A DNA stretch of 64,000 bases from Gammaproteobacteria bacterium (GTDB lineage Bacteria > Pseudomonadota > Gammaproteobacteria > Steroidobacterales > PWYM01), in the NCBI GenBank assembly GCA_003567475.1, contig PWZL01000057.1:1-64000 (forward strand). The letters are read 5' to 3'. Shown here piece by piece: positions 17,463-25,812 of this stretch. A program made the translations under genes and the position numbers. The notes under the pieces were generated by a model, which saw nothing but the letters and a program-made list of their open reading frames with translations, was not told the DNA's origin and made no database searches. Numbering within the stretch: the first letter of the stretch is position 1; every line of letters begins with the position of its first letter.

Positions 17463-18335
17463 ATGAGCGCAGAACAACCGCTGATCATCAAGCGGGTCAA
17501 GAAATCAGGTGGCCACGGACACCACGGTGGCGCCTGGAAAATAGCCTACGCCGATTTCGTCACCGCCATGATGGCCTTTTTCCTGTTGATGTGGCTGCTC
17601 GGTGTCACCGACGAAGAGCAGCGCCGCGGGATTGCCGAGTACTTCGATAACCCCTTGCGGGTTGCCATGCAGGGGGGCGATGCTGTGGGTGAGCAGTCAC
17701 GGCCGATTCCCGGGGGTGGCGATGATTTCCGCCGCCAGGACGGCGAGGTGTTCCGCGGTGCCTTGCCGCCGGCAGACATGCAGGAGACCCTCGCGGCGCT
17801 TGAGGCGGCTGAGTTCGAAGAACTGAAGCAGCGGATCGAAGATGCGATCGACGCGAGCGAGACGCTCAGCCAGTATCGCGATCAGCTGCTGATCGAAATC
17901 ACCGACGAAGGCCTGCGTATCCAGATCATTGATCTCGAGGGCCGCGCCATGTTCGAGCGGGGCAGCCCGAGACTGCAGGCGCATACGATCGAAATCCTTG
18001 ATGAGCTGGCGATACTGCTCAACACCGTGGGCAACCGGGTGAGCATCACCGGACATACGGACGCGACGCCGTTCGCAGCCGGCGACGCGGGTTACAGCAA
18101 CTGGGAACTGTCCAATGATCGGGCCAATTCGGCGCGCCGGCAGCTGGTGACGTCCGGCATGGACCCGGACAAGATCATGCGCATCGTGGGACTCGCCTCG
18201 ACGGTGCTGCTGGATACCGAAGACCCGGCCAATCCGATGAATCGCCGGGTCTCCATTCTGGTGCTCAACCGGGCGGCCGAGCAGGCGATCCGCGACGATG
18301 GAATCACTGCTGAGGACGGAGCAGCCCGTCTGTAA
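17463..18335 (+). CDS. motB: Flagellar stator protein MotB
   Basis: A 290-residue protein. The N-terminal IIKRVKKSGGHGHHGGAW and AYADFVTAMMAFFLLMWLL give the single membrane helix with the essential ion-binding Asp31. A plug-like stretch follows, then an OmpA-type peptidoglycan-binding domain (near residues 145-270) with ITGHTDATPF, NWELSNDRANSARR and NRRVSILV. It anchors the stator to the cell wall. A truncated copy of this gene start occurs again at 51236. Confidence 0.96.
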   Translation: MSAEQPLIIKRVKKSGGHGHHGGAWKIAYADFVTAMMAFFLLMWLLGVTDEEQRRGIAEYFDNPLRVAMQGGDAVGEQSRPIPGGGDDFRRQDGEVFRGALPPADMQETLAALEAAEFEELKQRIEDAIDASETLSQYRDQLLIEITDEGLRIQIIDLEGRAMFERGSPRLQAHTIEILDELAILLNTVGNRVSITGHTDATPFAAGDAGYSNWELSNDRANSARRQLVTSGMDPDKIMRIVGLASTVLLDTEDPANPMNRRVSILVLNRAAEQAIRDDGITAEDGAARL

Positions 18336-18666
18336 ATCAAACACTGTCAGAGCGCGGCCCTTTGGCCTGTGTATCAGACTGGATTTCCCCAGTATAGATG
18401 ACACTTGCGGGCTATGATTTGATCATAGGAGGAAGTGCGATGAGCAGTCAAAGATTCAGACTCGAATTCAAGTGAGGGTCCGGGGTGTCGTCATATCGGG
18501 GGAAGTCCAATCGAAACCAGTAGCGCATCACGCGCACGAAGGTAAGCGGTACGTGAAGGGTGTCCTTCAAGCAGCGCTTACGATTGGCCGCGAGAATTAG
18601 CGGGAGCGCGGTGTGGCCTCGGGATACGAACAGGCGGCTTGCGCAAGCGAGCCGCGAATGTCCAAC
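18336..18666. other. Convergent non-coding gap, 331 bases
   Basis: Lies between the converging ends of motB and the REC-GGDEF-EAL gene. It holds the short transposase-like start at 18440 and, around it, AT-richer bases unlike the neighbours. A perfect inverted repeat ATGAT-TTG-ATCAT sits at 18414-18426. No clear intrinsic terminator was found. On the minus strand about 70 codons are open (18448 to about 18663) without a recognisable product or start. Confidence 0.7.
18440..18475 (+). pseudogene. Relic of an IS3-type orfA start
   Basis: AGGAGG seven bases before an ATG is followed by MSSQRFRLEFK and then a stop. This reads like the first residues of IS3-family OrfA transposases (MS-x-x-RF-x-x-EFK). 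The 60 bases upstream (CCCCAGTATAGATGACACTT region) look like the end of such an element. After EFK the frame stops and nothing more of the transposase is visible. It is most likely the left end of a lost insertion sequence; the family call is from pattern memory only. Confidence 0.45.
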
Positions 18667-20442
18667 TCAGGCTGTCAGTTTTTCGGCGATATCGGGAGTA
18701 CTGGCGCGGGGAGAACGGGTGCACCAGGCGTCCGGACAGGTCTCACCGCCCGCGGCAGGGCGTCCAAGCAGGTAGCCTTGGCCATAGAGACAGTCAACGG
18801 CCAGCAGGACCGCCACCTGCTCATGGGTCTCGATCCCCTCAGCCACACACTCCATACCGAGGTTGTAGGCGAGATTCACGATCGCGTGAACCAGCGCCAC
18901 GAACTCGCTGCGCTCACCGTTGAGTTCCTGCACGAAAGAACGGTCGATCTTGATCACGTCGAACGGGAAACAGTGCAGACAGGACAACGACGAATAGCCT
19001 GTGCCGAAATCATCCATCGCCAGACGGATACCCAGCGCCTTGAGCGCTTGCAACAGCGTCACTGCGGCATCGGGCCGGCTCATGATCATCGACTCGGTGA
19101 CCTCGAGCTGCAACTGTGCAGGCGCCATGCCATGCTGGGCAACGATATCTCTCACCAGAGTGGCGAAACCCGGGACTTCCAGTTGGGCCCGGGACACGTT
19201 GACACTGACATACTTCAGGCGCGTGTGCTGACGTCGCCAGAGCTGAAACTGGGTGCAGGCGGCGTGCAGCACCTGTTCCCCCAACGGGACGATCAGTCCG
19301 GTTTCTTCGGCCACCGGAATGAAGCGGTCCGGCGGGATCAGTCCCAGGTGCGGATGGGTCCAGCGGGCCAGGGCTTCCATGCCGATGACCCCACCATCCT
19401 CGATGGCGAAGATTGGCTGATAGACGAGGTGAATCTGGTCTGTGCCCACGGCGGCGCGAAGATCGTTCTCGATGCGATGACGTTCGACCACGGCGGCATG
19501 CATGGACGGGTCGAACACGACGTAGCAGCCTCTGCCGCGGGCCTTGGCCTCGTACATGGCAATGTCCGCGTCGCGCAGCATCTCGTCGGCGGTCTGATAG
19601 TCGTGGTCACTGCACACCAGGCCGACGCTGGCGGTGGAGTTCACGGTATTGCCCGCCAGGCTATAGGGACGGTTCAGCACACCGAGCAGGCGTCTGGCCA
19701 CCGAGGACGCGGCCGCCTCGTCGGGGATGTCGCCCAGCAGGATCACGAACTCGTCACCGCCAAGGCGTGAGAGGGTCGTCATCTGGCTGTCGCGGACAAT
19801 CGCATCCTCGCTGCGGAGATTCGTACGAAGCCGCTCGGCGATCTGCTGCAGCAGCATGTCGCCGATCTCGTGGCCAAGACTGTCGTTGATCGTCTTGAAC
19901 CGGTCGAAGTCGAGAAACAACACGGCGAAGTGGTAACGCGAGTCGTGACGGGCGCGCTCGATGGCCCGGGCCAGCGTCTCCTGTAGCAACAGGCGGTTGG
20001 GCAGGCCTGTCAGGCTGTCGGTACGCGCGTTGGACCAGAGTTCGCGCATCATACGCTGACGCTCCAGCACCGACTGCACACGGGCAACGAGTTCGGGCCG
20101 GCGGATCGGTTTCTGGATGTAGTCGTTGGCACCCGCCTCGAAACACCGGCTGATGACCGTTTCTTTGGCGGTTCCGGTGGCATAGATGACCGGGATCTGG
20201 GCGAGGATAGGGTCTGCCTTCAGCCGCTCGAGGATCTCGAGACCTGATTCTCCCGGCAGCTCATGGTCCAGGAGGATGAGGTCCGGCAGCCGGCGTGCCA
20301 GCGACTCGAAGGCCTCGGCGCTGCAGCCGGCGAACTCGCAATCGACATCCAGCGGCTTCAGGAAGGCCTCGGTAAGCCGCTGGATCGTCCGATCATCATC
20401 GACCAGTAGGATCTGATGGGTGGCCTCGGCGCGTCGGGTCAC
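18667..20442 (-). CDS. Response regulator with GGDEF and EAL domains
   Basis: A 591-residue cytoplasmic protein. REC spans about 9-125 with Asp59 (LILLDHELPG) as phosphoacceptor and Lys111. GGDEF (about 138-312) has an intact GGDEF at 228-232 and DFDRFKTINDSLGH; the inhibitory RxxD site five residues before it is missing. EAL (about 320-570) keeps EAL at 356-358, NVSRA, EVTES, DDFGTGYSS, KIDRSF, EGIET and a GQG. Both synthesis and breakdown of c-di-GMP are therefore possible. Its ATG overlaps the stop of the hybrid kinase upstream (ATGA), so that protein is the likely phosphodonor route via its Hpt domain. Confidence 0.9.
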   Translation of the reverse strand: MTRRAEATHQILLVDDDRTIQRLTEAFLKPLDVDCEFAGCSAEAFESLARRLPDLILLDHELPGESGLEILERLKADPILAQIPVIYATGTAKETVISRCFEAGANDYIQKPIRRPELVARVQSVLERQRMMRELWSNARTDSLTGLPNRLLLQETLARAIERARHDSRYHFAVLFLDFDRFKTINDSLGHEIGDMLLQQIAERLRTNLRSEDAIVRDSQMTTLSRLGGDEFVILLGDIPDEAAASSVARRLLGVLNRPYSLAGNTVNSTASVGLVCSDHDYQTADEMLRDADIAMYEAKARGRGCYVVFDPSMHAAVVERHRIENDLRAAVGTDQIHLVYQPIFAIEDGGVIGMEALARWTHPHLGLIPPDRFIPVAEETGLIVPLGEQVLHAACTQFQLWRRQHTRLKYVSVNVSRAQLEVPGFATLVRDIVAQHGMAPAQLQLEVTESMIMSRPDAAVTLLQALKALGIRLAMDDFGTGYSSLSCLHCFPFDVIKIDRSFVQELNGERSEFVALVHAIVNLAYNLGMECVAEGIETHEQVAVLLAVDCLYGQGYLLGRPAAGGETCPDAWCTRSPRASTPDIAEKLTA

Positions 20443-23400
20443 GGCATGCCCCCGCCGACCCGGAGAGCATCCGGGATGTCCAGCGCAACTGCAGCCGCGT
20501 TACAGCTGTCCGCCAGTTCGGCGAGCGCATCGGCCACTGTGGCCGCCTCGACGGCCGGATCACGTGCGGCCTGTTCCAGACGCGCTGCCGCTTCGGTGAT
20601 CGCGGGATAGCCGTAGCCCCCGCCGGCGCCCTTGAGCTGGTGGGCGAGTCGCCCCAACTCGGTGTACTCGCCAGCCGTGGCGAGCACGTTCAGGTGGCTG
20701 ATGCGCTCCGGCAGCTCGCCGACGAACTCGGCGAGCAAGGGTTGCATGTCGGGGTCATGGGCAAATTCACTCAACATGGGGTGATGATCTCCATTGTCAG
20801 GACGGCGCGCCGTGATCGCGTTCACGTCATGGTCGCTGCCCACCAGAGCAAGGCAGGTCTCGAGCAGCGCCTGGCGGTCGATCGGCTTGACCAGGTAGGC
20901 GTCGAACCCTGCAGCCTCGCAGCGCGCCCGGTCCTCGGGCAGGGCATGCGCCGTGAGTGCCAGCATCGGTGGGGCGATCGCCAGCCGCGCCGCCTCGCGG
21001 GCGAGTTCATAACCATCCATGACGGGCATGTCGATATCACTGACGACGAGCGCTGGGGGTCGTCCCTGCTGGTGCCGGCGGCGCAGGTGCGTGAGCGCGG
21101 CAGCCCCATCGGCAACATCCGTGACCTTGGCACCCGCACTGTCTAGGTAGTGGCAGATCAACCGGCGGTTATCTTCCCCATCCTCGACCACCAGCACCTC
21201 CAGACCCTCGAGCGCCCGTTCGCTGGCGATTCGGGACTGCATGATCGCGCGACTCTCGGGGAGGGTCGTGACCAGGCTCGCGCCGGCGCTGGCGACCAGC
21301 GGCACATTGAGCATGAAGCCTGCCGGGTCGCCAGGCGCCGGCGGCTGGACATCCAGCTGGCCCCCCAGGAGTCGGGCCAGTCTGCGGGCAGTCATCAGTC
21401 CGAGCTGCGTGCCGTCATGGCGTGGCGCAATGGCGTCGCTGTCGTTGGGCGTCGACTCGAACAGCACTTCGGTCGCCGCCGGATCCAGCCCTGGGCCACT
21501 GTCTCGGAGAGAAATGACCAGTCGCTCGCCCTCGGGTGAAAGCTCACGGCTGATGGCCATGACGACCTCGCCGCCCAGGCCTGTCCTGACCGCGTAATCG
21601 ACCAGCTTGACGAGAATCTGGCGCAGACGCAGCGGATCGCTCAGGATGCGCTCCGGAATGGCGTGCCGCAGCTCGAGGCGCAGGTGAGCGCCCGTTTCCG
21701 CGAGTCGCGGCCGCATCGTCAGTTCGATTTCGCGCACCAGATCCACCAGCGAGATGTCGCGAGATTCTAGGGTGAGCGTGCCGGCTTCGAGCTGCGAGAG
21801 GTCGAGAATATCGTTGATTGTGGCCAGCAGGCGCTCGCCGGCGCGTCGCAGCACGGCTGCAGTGTCGTCGCGGGCGTCGCCGACCGGCACCGCGGCGGCA
21901 TCGCCCAGCATGTCCGCATAGCCGAGAATCGCGGTCAGCGCGGTGCGGATCTCATGACCCAGGCTTTCCAGAAAGCGGCTTTTCGCGACGCTGGCGGCCC
22001 GGGCTTCGGTCAGCGCCTGTTCAATACGGCCCTCGCGCTCAAGCTGTTCACTGACATCGACGGCAACGGACACCAAGCGGTCGCAGTGTCCGTCCGGCCC
22101 TCGCAGCGGGATCTTGTCCGTACACAGACTTCGGTAAGTGCCGTTGGCGTCGCGGTAGCGTTCGAGAATCCCGAATCTTGGTCGGCCAGTGCGCAGCACT
22201 TCCCGGTCGTCTGTCAGGTATTTGCCAGCATCCTCGGGCGGAAAGAGTTCCTCCACGCGGTGGCCGCGAACGTCCTCCACCGGCAGCCCGAGAGCCTGCG
22301 CCGCCGTTCGGTTTAGATCGAGGATGCGGTTGCCATCGTCCTTGTAGAACACCAGCGCCGGAATGGCGTCGATGATGGCCTGGAGTTCGCTACGCTGCTC
22401 GGCGAGCCGTCGACTGGCACGGGTGACCTGAGCATGGGCCTCGCGCAGCTCGGAGATGTCGATATGGACACCGGCGATCCGTCTGGCCTGACCGGCGAAA
22501 TCCCGTTCGATGACCTGACCCGCGTCGAGGATCCAGGCCCACTGACCGTCGGCACGACGCAGCCGGTACTCACACCGGTATTCAGGCGAGGTGCCGGCGA
22601 GATGACCGTCGCGGGCCGCGGCGACGCGCGGATAATCCTCCGGGTGCACCAGTCGCTGCCAACCGTCGATCGAATCGGGGATGTCCTCGGCACTCAGGCC
22701 GAGCAACTCGCCCCAGGCCGCGTCGCGGTTGACCCGGCCGGTGGCGAGATCGACTTCCCAGGTGGCCACGCCGGCGCCGCGGATGAGCGTGCTCAGTCGA
22801 TTCGCAGCTTCGCGTTGCCGGGTCACGTCCCGGACCACGGCGATGGCACCGACCAGCGCACCCGCAGCATCATGCAGTGGGCGGCTCGAGGAACTGATCC
22901 AGCGGATTCGGCCGTGGGCGGCGGGGATGCCGACGATGCAGTCGTCGACCGCTTCACCGCTGCGCAGGGTCAGACTCGCTGCGTGGTCTTCCCCGGGAAA
23001 GCGACTGCCGTCTTCCCGGATCGCTTGCCAGGACGGGTCGGTCGGCTTGCGTCCGATCAAGTCGGCGGCCGATAGTCCCAGGATGGCCTGGGCGGCGTCG
23101 TTACAGGCCACGACAGCCCCGTCGGCGGCGAACTCGATGATGCCGTCCGTACCGGCCTGCACAACCGCCTGCAGCCGCCGTTCATGGATCAGACGCTCGC
23201 TGATGTCACGCTCGATCAACAGCCAGCCGCGCGTATCCCTGGGTTCCAGTTCGACCTCCGCCCAGTAGTGGCCGGCGTCACGGTGGCGGAGCTGCAGCCG
23301 GGCCCGGGAGGCTTGTCCGGTGGCGAGGGCCGCAAGCAGTGCCTCGCGCTCCGGCGAGTCTTCGCAGCGCTGTGCGAGCAGCGAGCTCAGGGTCTGGCCG

Positions 23401-23573
23401 GCGAGAACTGTCGTCGACCATCCGCTGGCGCGTTCCCACGCGGCATTGCACCAGCAGATCACGCCCGCGGCATCCGTCTCCAGCACCGCCGTGGGTCGGG
23501 TCTGAATGTCGGCAACCAGTTTTTTGACGGACAGTGCCGGGTGGAAGGCGTTGACGTTGGACGTGTCCCCCAT
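20439..23573 (-). CDS. Hybrid sensor protein, PAS x4-HisKA-HATPase(degenerate)-REC-Hpt
   Basis: A 1044-residue cytoplasmic protein; the ATG at 23573 has GGGAG five bases upstream. Four PAS-like units occupy about 20-125, 133-253, 262-375 and 395-510. The HisKA box has His540 (ESLGHEIRT). The ATP-binding domain is degenerate: the N-box, normally LVNLVGNAIKFT, reads LVKLVDYAVRTG (656 Lys, 660 Tyr), and the G2 box reads GTQLGL. REC (about 792-905) keeps Asp846 and Lys896. A C-terminal Hpt domain keeps His978 (LAHQLKGAGGG). It is coupled to the REC-GGDEF-EAL gene. It may be a phosphotransfer hub rather than an active kinase; this is inferred. Confidence 0.9.
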   Translation of the reverse strand: MGDTSNVNAFHPALSVKKLVADIQTRPTAVLETDAAGVICWCNAAWERASGWSTTVLAGQTLSSLLAQRCEDSPEREALLAALATGQASRARLQLRHRDAGHYWAEVELEPRDTRGWLLIERDISERLIHERRLQAVVQAGTDGIIEFAADGAVVACNDAAQAILGLSAADLIGRKPTDPSWQAIREDGSRFPGEDHAASLTLRSGEAVDDCIVGIPAAHGRIRWISSSSRPLHDAAGALVGAIAVVRDVTRQREAANRLSTLIRGAGVATWEVDLATGRVNRDAAWGELLGLSAEDIPDSIDGWQRLVHPEDYPRVAAARDGHLAGTSPEYRCEYRLRRADGQWAWILDAGQVIERDFAGQARRIAGVHIDISELREAHAQVTRASRRLAEQRSELQAIIDAIPALVFYKDDGNRILDLNRTAAQALGLPVEDVRGHRVEELFPPEDAGKYLTDDREVLRTGRPRFGILERYRDANGTYRSLCTDKIPLRGPDGHCDRLVSVAVDVSEQLEREGRIEQALTEARAASVAKSRFLESLGHEIRTALTAILGYADMLGDAAAVPVGDARDDTAAVLRRAGERLLATINDILDLSQLEAGTLTLESRDISLVDLVREIELTMRPRLAETGAHLRLELRHAIPERILSDPLRLRQILVKLVDYAVRTGLGGEVVMAISRELSPEGERLVISLRDSGPGLDPAATEVLFESTPNDSDAIAPRHDGTQLGLMTARRLARLLGGQLDVQPPAPGDPAGFMLNVPLVASAGASLVTTLPESRAIMQSRIASERALEGLEVLVVEDGEDNRRLICHYLDSAGAKVTDVADGAAALTHLRRRHQQGRPPALVVSDIDMPVMDGYELAREAARLAIAPPMLALTAHALPEDRARCEAAGFDAYLVKPIDRQALLETCLALVGSDHDVNAITARRPDNGDHHPMLSEFAHDPDMQPLLAEFVGELPERISHLNVLATAGEYTELGRLAHQLKGAGGGYGYPAITEAAARLEQAARDPAVEAATVADALAELADSCNAAAVALDIPDALRVGGGMP

Positions 23574-23667
23574 GGAGGCTCCCCGAGGCAGGTGATCGGC
23601 AGTGCTCGTGCCTGTATCGTCCGCAGCACGGAATTCTTCAATCGCTGCGCTCCGGTAAGATAGGCCC

Positions 23668-24195
23668 ATGGATAAGGTGGCCCTCGACATGCCTGACGCC
23701 GCGCGGCGTCACCCGGTGCTGCACCTGGAAGTCTCGCTGCGCGAGCAGTGCCTGAGCCTGTGGCAGGCTGGCGTGCGGGTTGCGGACTACCCGGTCTCCA
23801 CGGCGCTGCTGGGCCCCGGGGAGCAGGCAGGCAGTGGCTGTACCCCCCGCGGTCGTCATTGCGTCCGCGCGCGGATCGGCGCGGGTCTGCCTGCGGGTGC
23901 CGTCCTGGTGGGCCGACGTCCCACCGGAGAGCTCTGGTCACCGGTCCTGGCGGAGCATTATCCGGAGCGTGACTGGATCCTTAGCAGAATCCTCTGGTTG
24001 AGCGGGCTGGAGCCCGGCGTCAACCGGCTGGGCAAGGTCGACAGCATGCGCCGGTACATTTACATCCACGGGACGCCAGAGACCGAACCTATGGGCATCC
24101 CCCGGTCCCATGGGTGTGTGCGGATGCGTAATCAGGATGTCATCGAACTGTTCGACCGTGTTGTCGTCGGTACCGGGGTGAGGATCGTCGAGTGA
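23668..24195 (+). CDS. YkuD-family L,D-carboxypeptidase/transpeptidase, cytoplasmic
   Basis: A 175-residue protein with the YkuD catalytic motif HGTP then SHGCVRMRN, which contains the nucleophilic Cys. No signal peptide or membrane helix is visible; the protein starts directly with MDKVALDMPD. YkuD proteins without a signal peptide include the cytoplasmic L,D-carboxypeptidases ElsL (Acinetobacter) and LdcV (Vibrio), which trim tetrapeptides during murein recycling. The next gene, nagZ, is a cytoplasmic recycling enzyme and overlaps it by four bases (GTGA), which favours that role over a periplasmic cross-linking one. The exact activity is inferred. Confidence 0.82.
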   Translation: MDKVALDMPDAARRHPVLHLEVSLREQCLSLWQAGVRVADYPVSTALLGPGEQAGSGCTPRGRHCVRARIGAGLPAGAVLVGRRPTGELWSPVLAEHYPERDWILSRILWLSGLEPGVNRLGKVDSMRRYIYIHGTPETEPMGIPRSHGCVRMRNQDVIELFDRVVVGTGVRIVE

Positions 24196-25238
24196 CGCTC
24201 GGACCGGTCATGGTTGATCTCGCCGGCACGGAGCTCAGGCCCGACGAGCGTGAGCTGCTGATGCGCCCGGAGGTGGGCGGCGTCATCCTGTTTGCGCGCA
24301 ACCATGCCTCGGCACCGCAGCTGACCGCGCTGGTGGACAGCATCCATGCGCTGCGCACACCGCCGCTGCTCGTGGCCGTCGATCAGGAAGGCGGGCGCGT
24401 GCAACGCTGCCGCCAGGATTTCACCGCACTGCCTCCGGTGAGATTGCTTGGCCATCTCTACGACGCCTGCCCGCGTGAAGCGCGTGAGCTGGCGCGACTG
24501 TTCGGCTGGCTGCTGGCCGCTGAGCTCAGAGCCTGTCACGTGGATCTGAGTTTTGCGCCAGTGCTCGACCTCGATCGCGGGGTGGCGCAGGTGATCGGTG
24601 ATCGCGCGCTGCATCGCGCGCCCGACGCGGTCGCGGTCCTGGGGCAGGCGCTGATGCTCGGCATGCGGGATGCCGGCATGGCCGCCGTGGGCAAGCACTT
24701 TCCGGGTCACGGCGCGGCAGTGGCCGACTCGCATGTGGCCGAGGCGGTGGACCGGCGTGAGTGGGGGGAGCTGCTGGACGATATCGAACCGTTCCGGCGC
24801 ATGATCGATGCGGGCCTGTCTGGTCTGATGATGGGCCACGTGATCTATCCCTCGGTCGACGCACGCCCGGCAGGTTTCTCGTCACGCTGGATTCGGGAGG
24901 AACTGCGCGGACGCCTTGGGTTCGCTGGCGCGGTGTTCAGTGATGATCTCAGTATGCAAGGCGCGGTATCTGGCGGCGGGCCCACCGGGCGGGCGCAGGC
25001 GGCCCTTGAGGCTGGCTGCGACATGGTGCTGGTGTGCAACGATCCCGCGGCAGCACGTCGGGTGGTGACCGACCTAGAGGGCCACGTCGATCCCGCGGCG
25101 CAGCTTCGCCTGGTGCGCCTGCGCCCGCGGCGGCAGCTGGACTGGCAGGCCCTGCGCGCGTTCCCGCAATGGCACAGTGCCCGCGAGCAGATCGCACGGC
25201 TGGCTGCGCCGCCCGGTCTGGTGCTTGACCCGGAGTGA
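24192..25238 (+). CDS. nagZ: Beta-N-acetylhexosaminidase NagZ
   Basis: A 348-residue GH3 glycosidase. VAVDQEGGRVQR, KHFPGHG with the catalytic His loop, and the nucleophile Asp in VFSDDLSMQGA are typical of NagZ. It removes N-acetylglucosamine from 1,6-anhydromuropeptides in the cytoplasm. The GTG start is inside the stop of the YkuD gene, so the two are coupled. The upstream R-x-x-H loop of some NagZ proteins appears as MMGHVIYPSVD. The C-terminus lacks any extra domain. Confidence 0.95.
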   Translation: MTLGPVMVDLAGTELRPDERELLMRPEVGGVILFARNHASAPQLTALVDSIHALRTPPLLVAVDQEGGRVQRCRQDFTALPPVRLLGHLYDACPREARELARLFGWLLAAELRACHVDLSFAPVLDLDRGVAQVIGDRALHRAPDAVAVLGQALMLGMRDAGMAAVGKHFPGHGAAVADSHVAEAVDRREWGELLDDIEPFRRMIDAGLSGLMMGHVIYPSVDARPAGFSSRWIREELRGRLGFAGAVFSDDLSMQGAVSGGGPTGRAQAALEAGCDMVLVCNDPAAARRVVTDLEGHVDPAAQLRLVRLRPRRQLDWQALRAFPQWHSAREQIARLAAPPGLVLDPE

Positions 25239-25242
25239 ACGG

Positions 25243-25812
25243 ATGAGCCGCGCCGAGCGTGCGAAACAACTGCTGGCTCGCGCGCGTGTCATCCACGACC
25301 CGGCGGCGGTGGCCCATGCCCTGGATGTGCAGGCCGTAGCGATTGCCCGGCAGCTGGCAGATGCGGACCCCCTGGTCCTCGCCGTGATGTCGGGGGGGAT
25401 GTGGCCGACCGTCGAGCTCGGCCGGCGCTTCGGCTTTCCCCACCAGGTGGACTATCTGCATGCCACCCGCTATCGCGGCGGACGACGCGGCGGTGAACTC
25501 GACTGGCGGGTCTCGCCTCGGCTGGCACTCGAGGGCCGCACAGTGCTTGTGATCGACGATATCCTCGACGAGGGCCATACACTGGCCGCGGTGCAGGTGG
25601 CCTGTCATCGCGCTGGCGCGCGCAGCGTGGCCACGGCGGTGCTTGCGCTGAAGCGTCATGACCGGCGGGCACCCGGTGTCGCTGTCGATTTTCACGCGCT
25701 GGAAGTGCCCGACGAGTACGTGTTCGGTTGCGGCATGGACGTCGATGAATACTGGCGAAACCTGCCGGCCATCTATGCCGTGGCCACCGAAGGAGTCGAG
25801 CATGAGCGTTGA
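25243..25812 (+). CDS. Hypoxanthine-guanine phosphoribosyltransferase family protein
   Basis: A 189-residue type I phosphoribosyltransferase. VLVIDDILDEGHTLAA is the PRPP-binding loop, VMSGGMWPTVELGRRF is the first loop, and VDYLHATRY.GG matches the flexible loop of bacterial HPRTs. The C-terminal PDEYVFGCGMDVDEYWRNLPAIY is typical of the family. It would convert hypoxanthine or guanine to IMP or GMP. It lies 4 bases after nagZ and overlaps the next gene by 11 bases. The neighbour makes hypoxanthine, so IMP formation is the likely role. Confidence 0.9.
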   Translation: MSRAERAKQLLARARVIHDPAAVAHALDVQAVAIARQLADADPLVLAVMSGGMWPTVELGRRFGFPHQVDYLHATRYRGGRRGGELDWRVSPRLALEGRTVLVIDDILDEGHTLAAVQVACHRAGARSVATAVLALKRHDRRAPGVAVDFHALEVPDEYVFGCGMDVDEYWRNLPAIYAVATEGVEHER

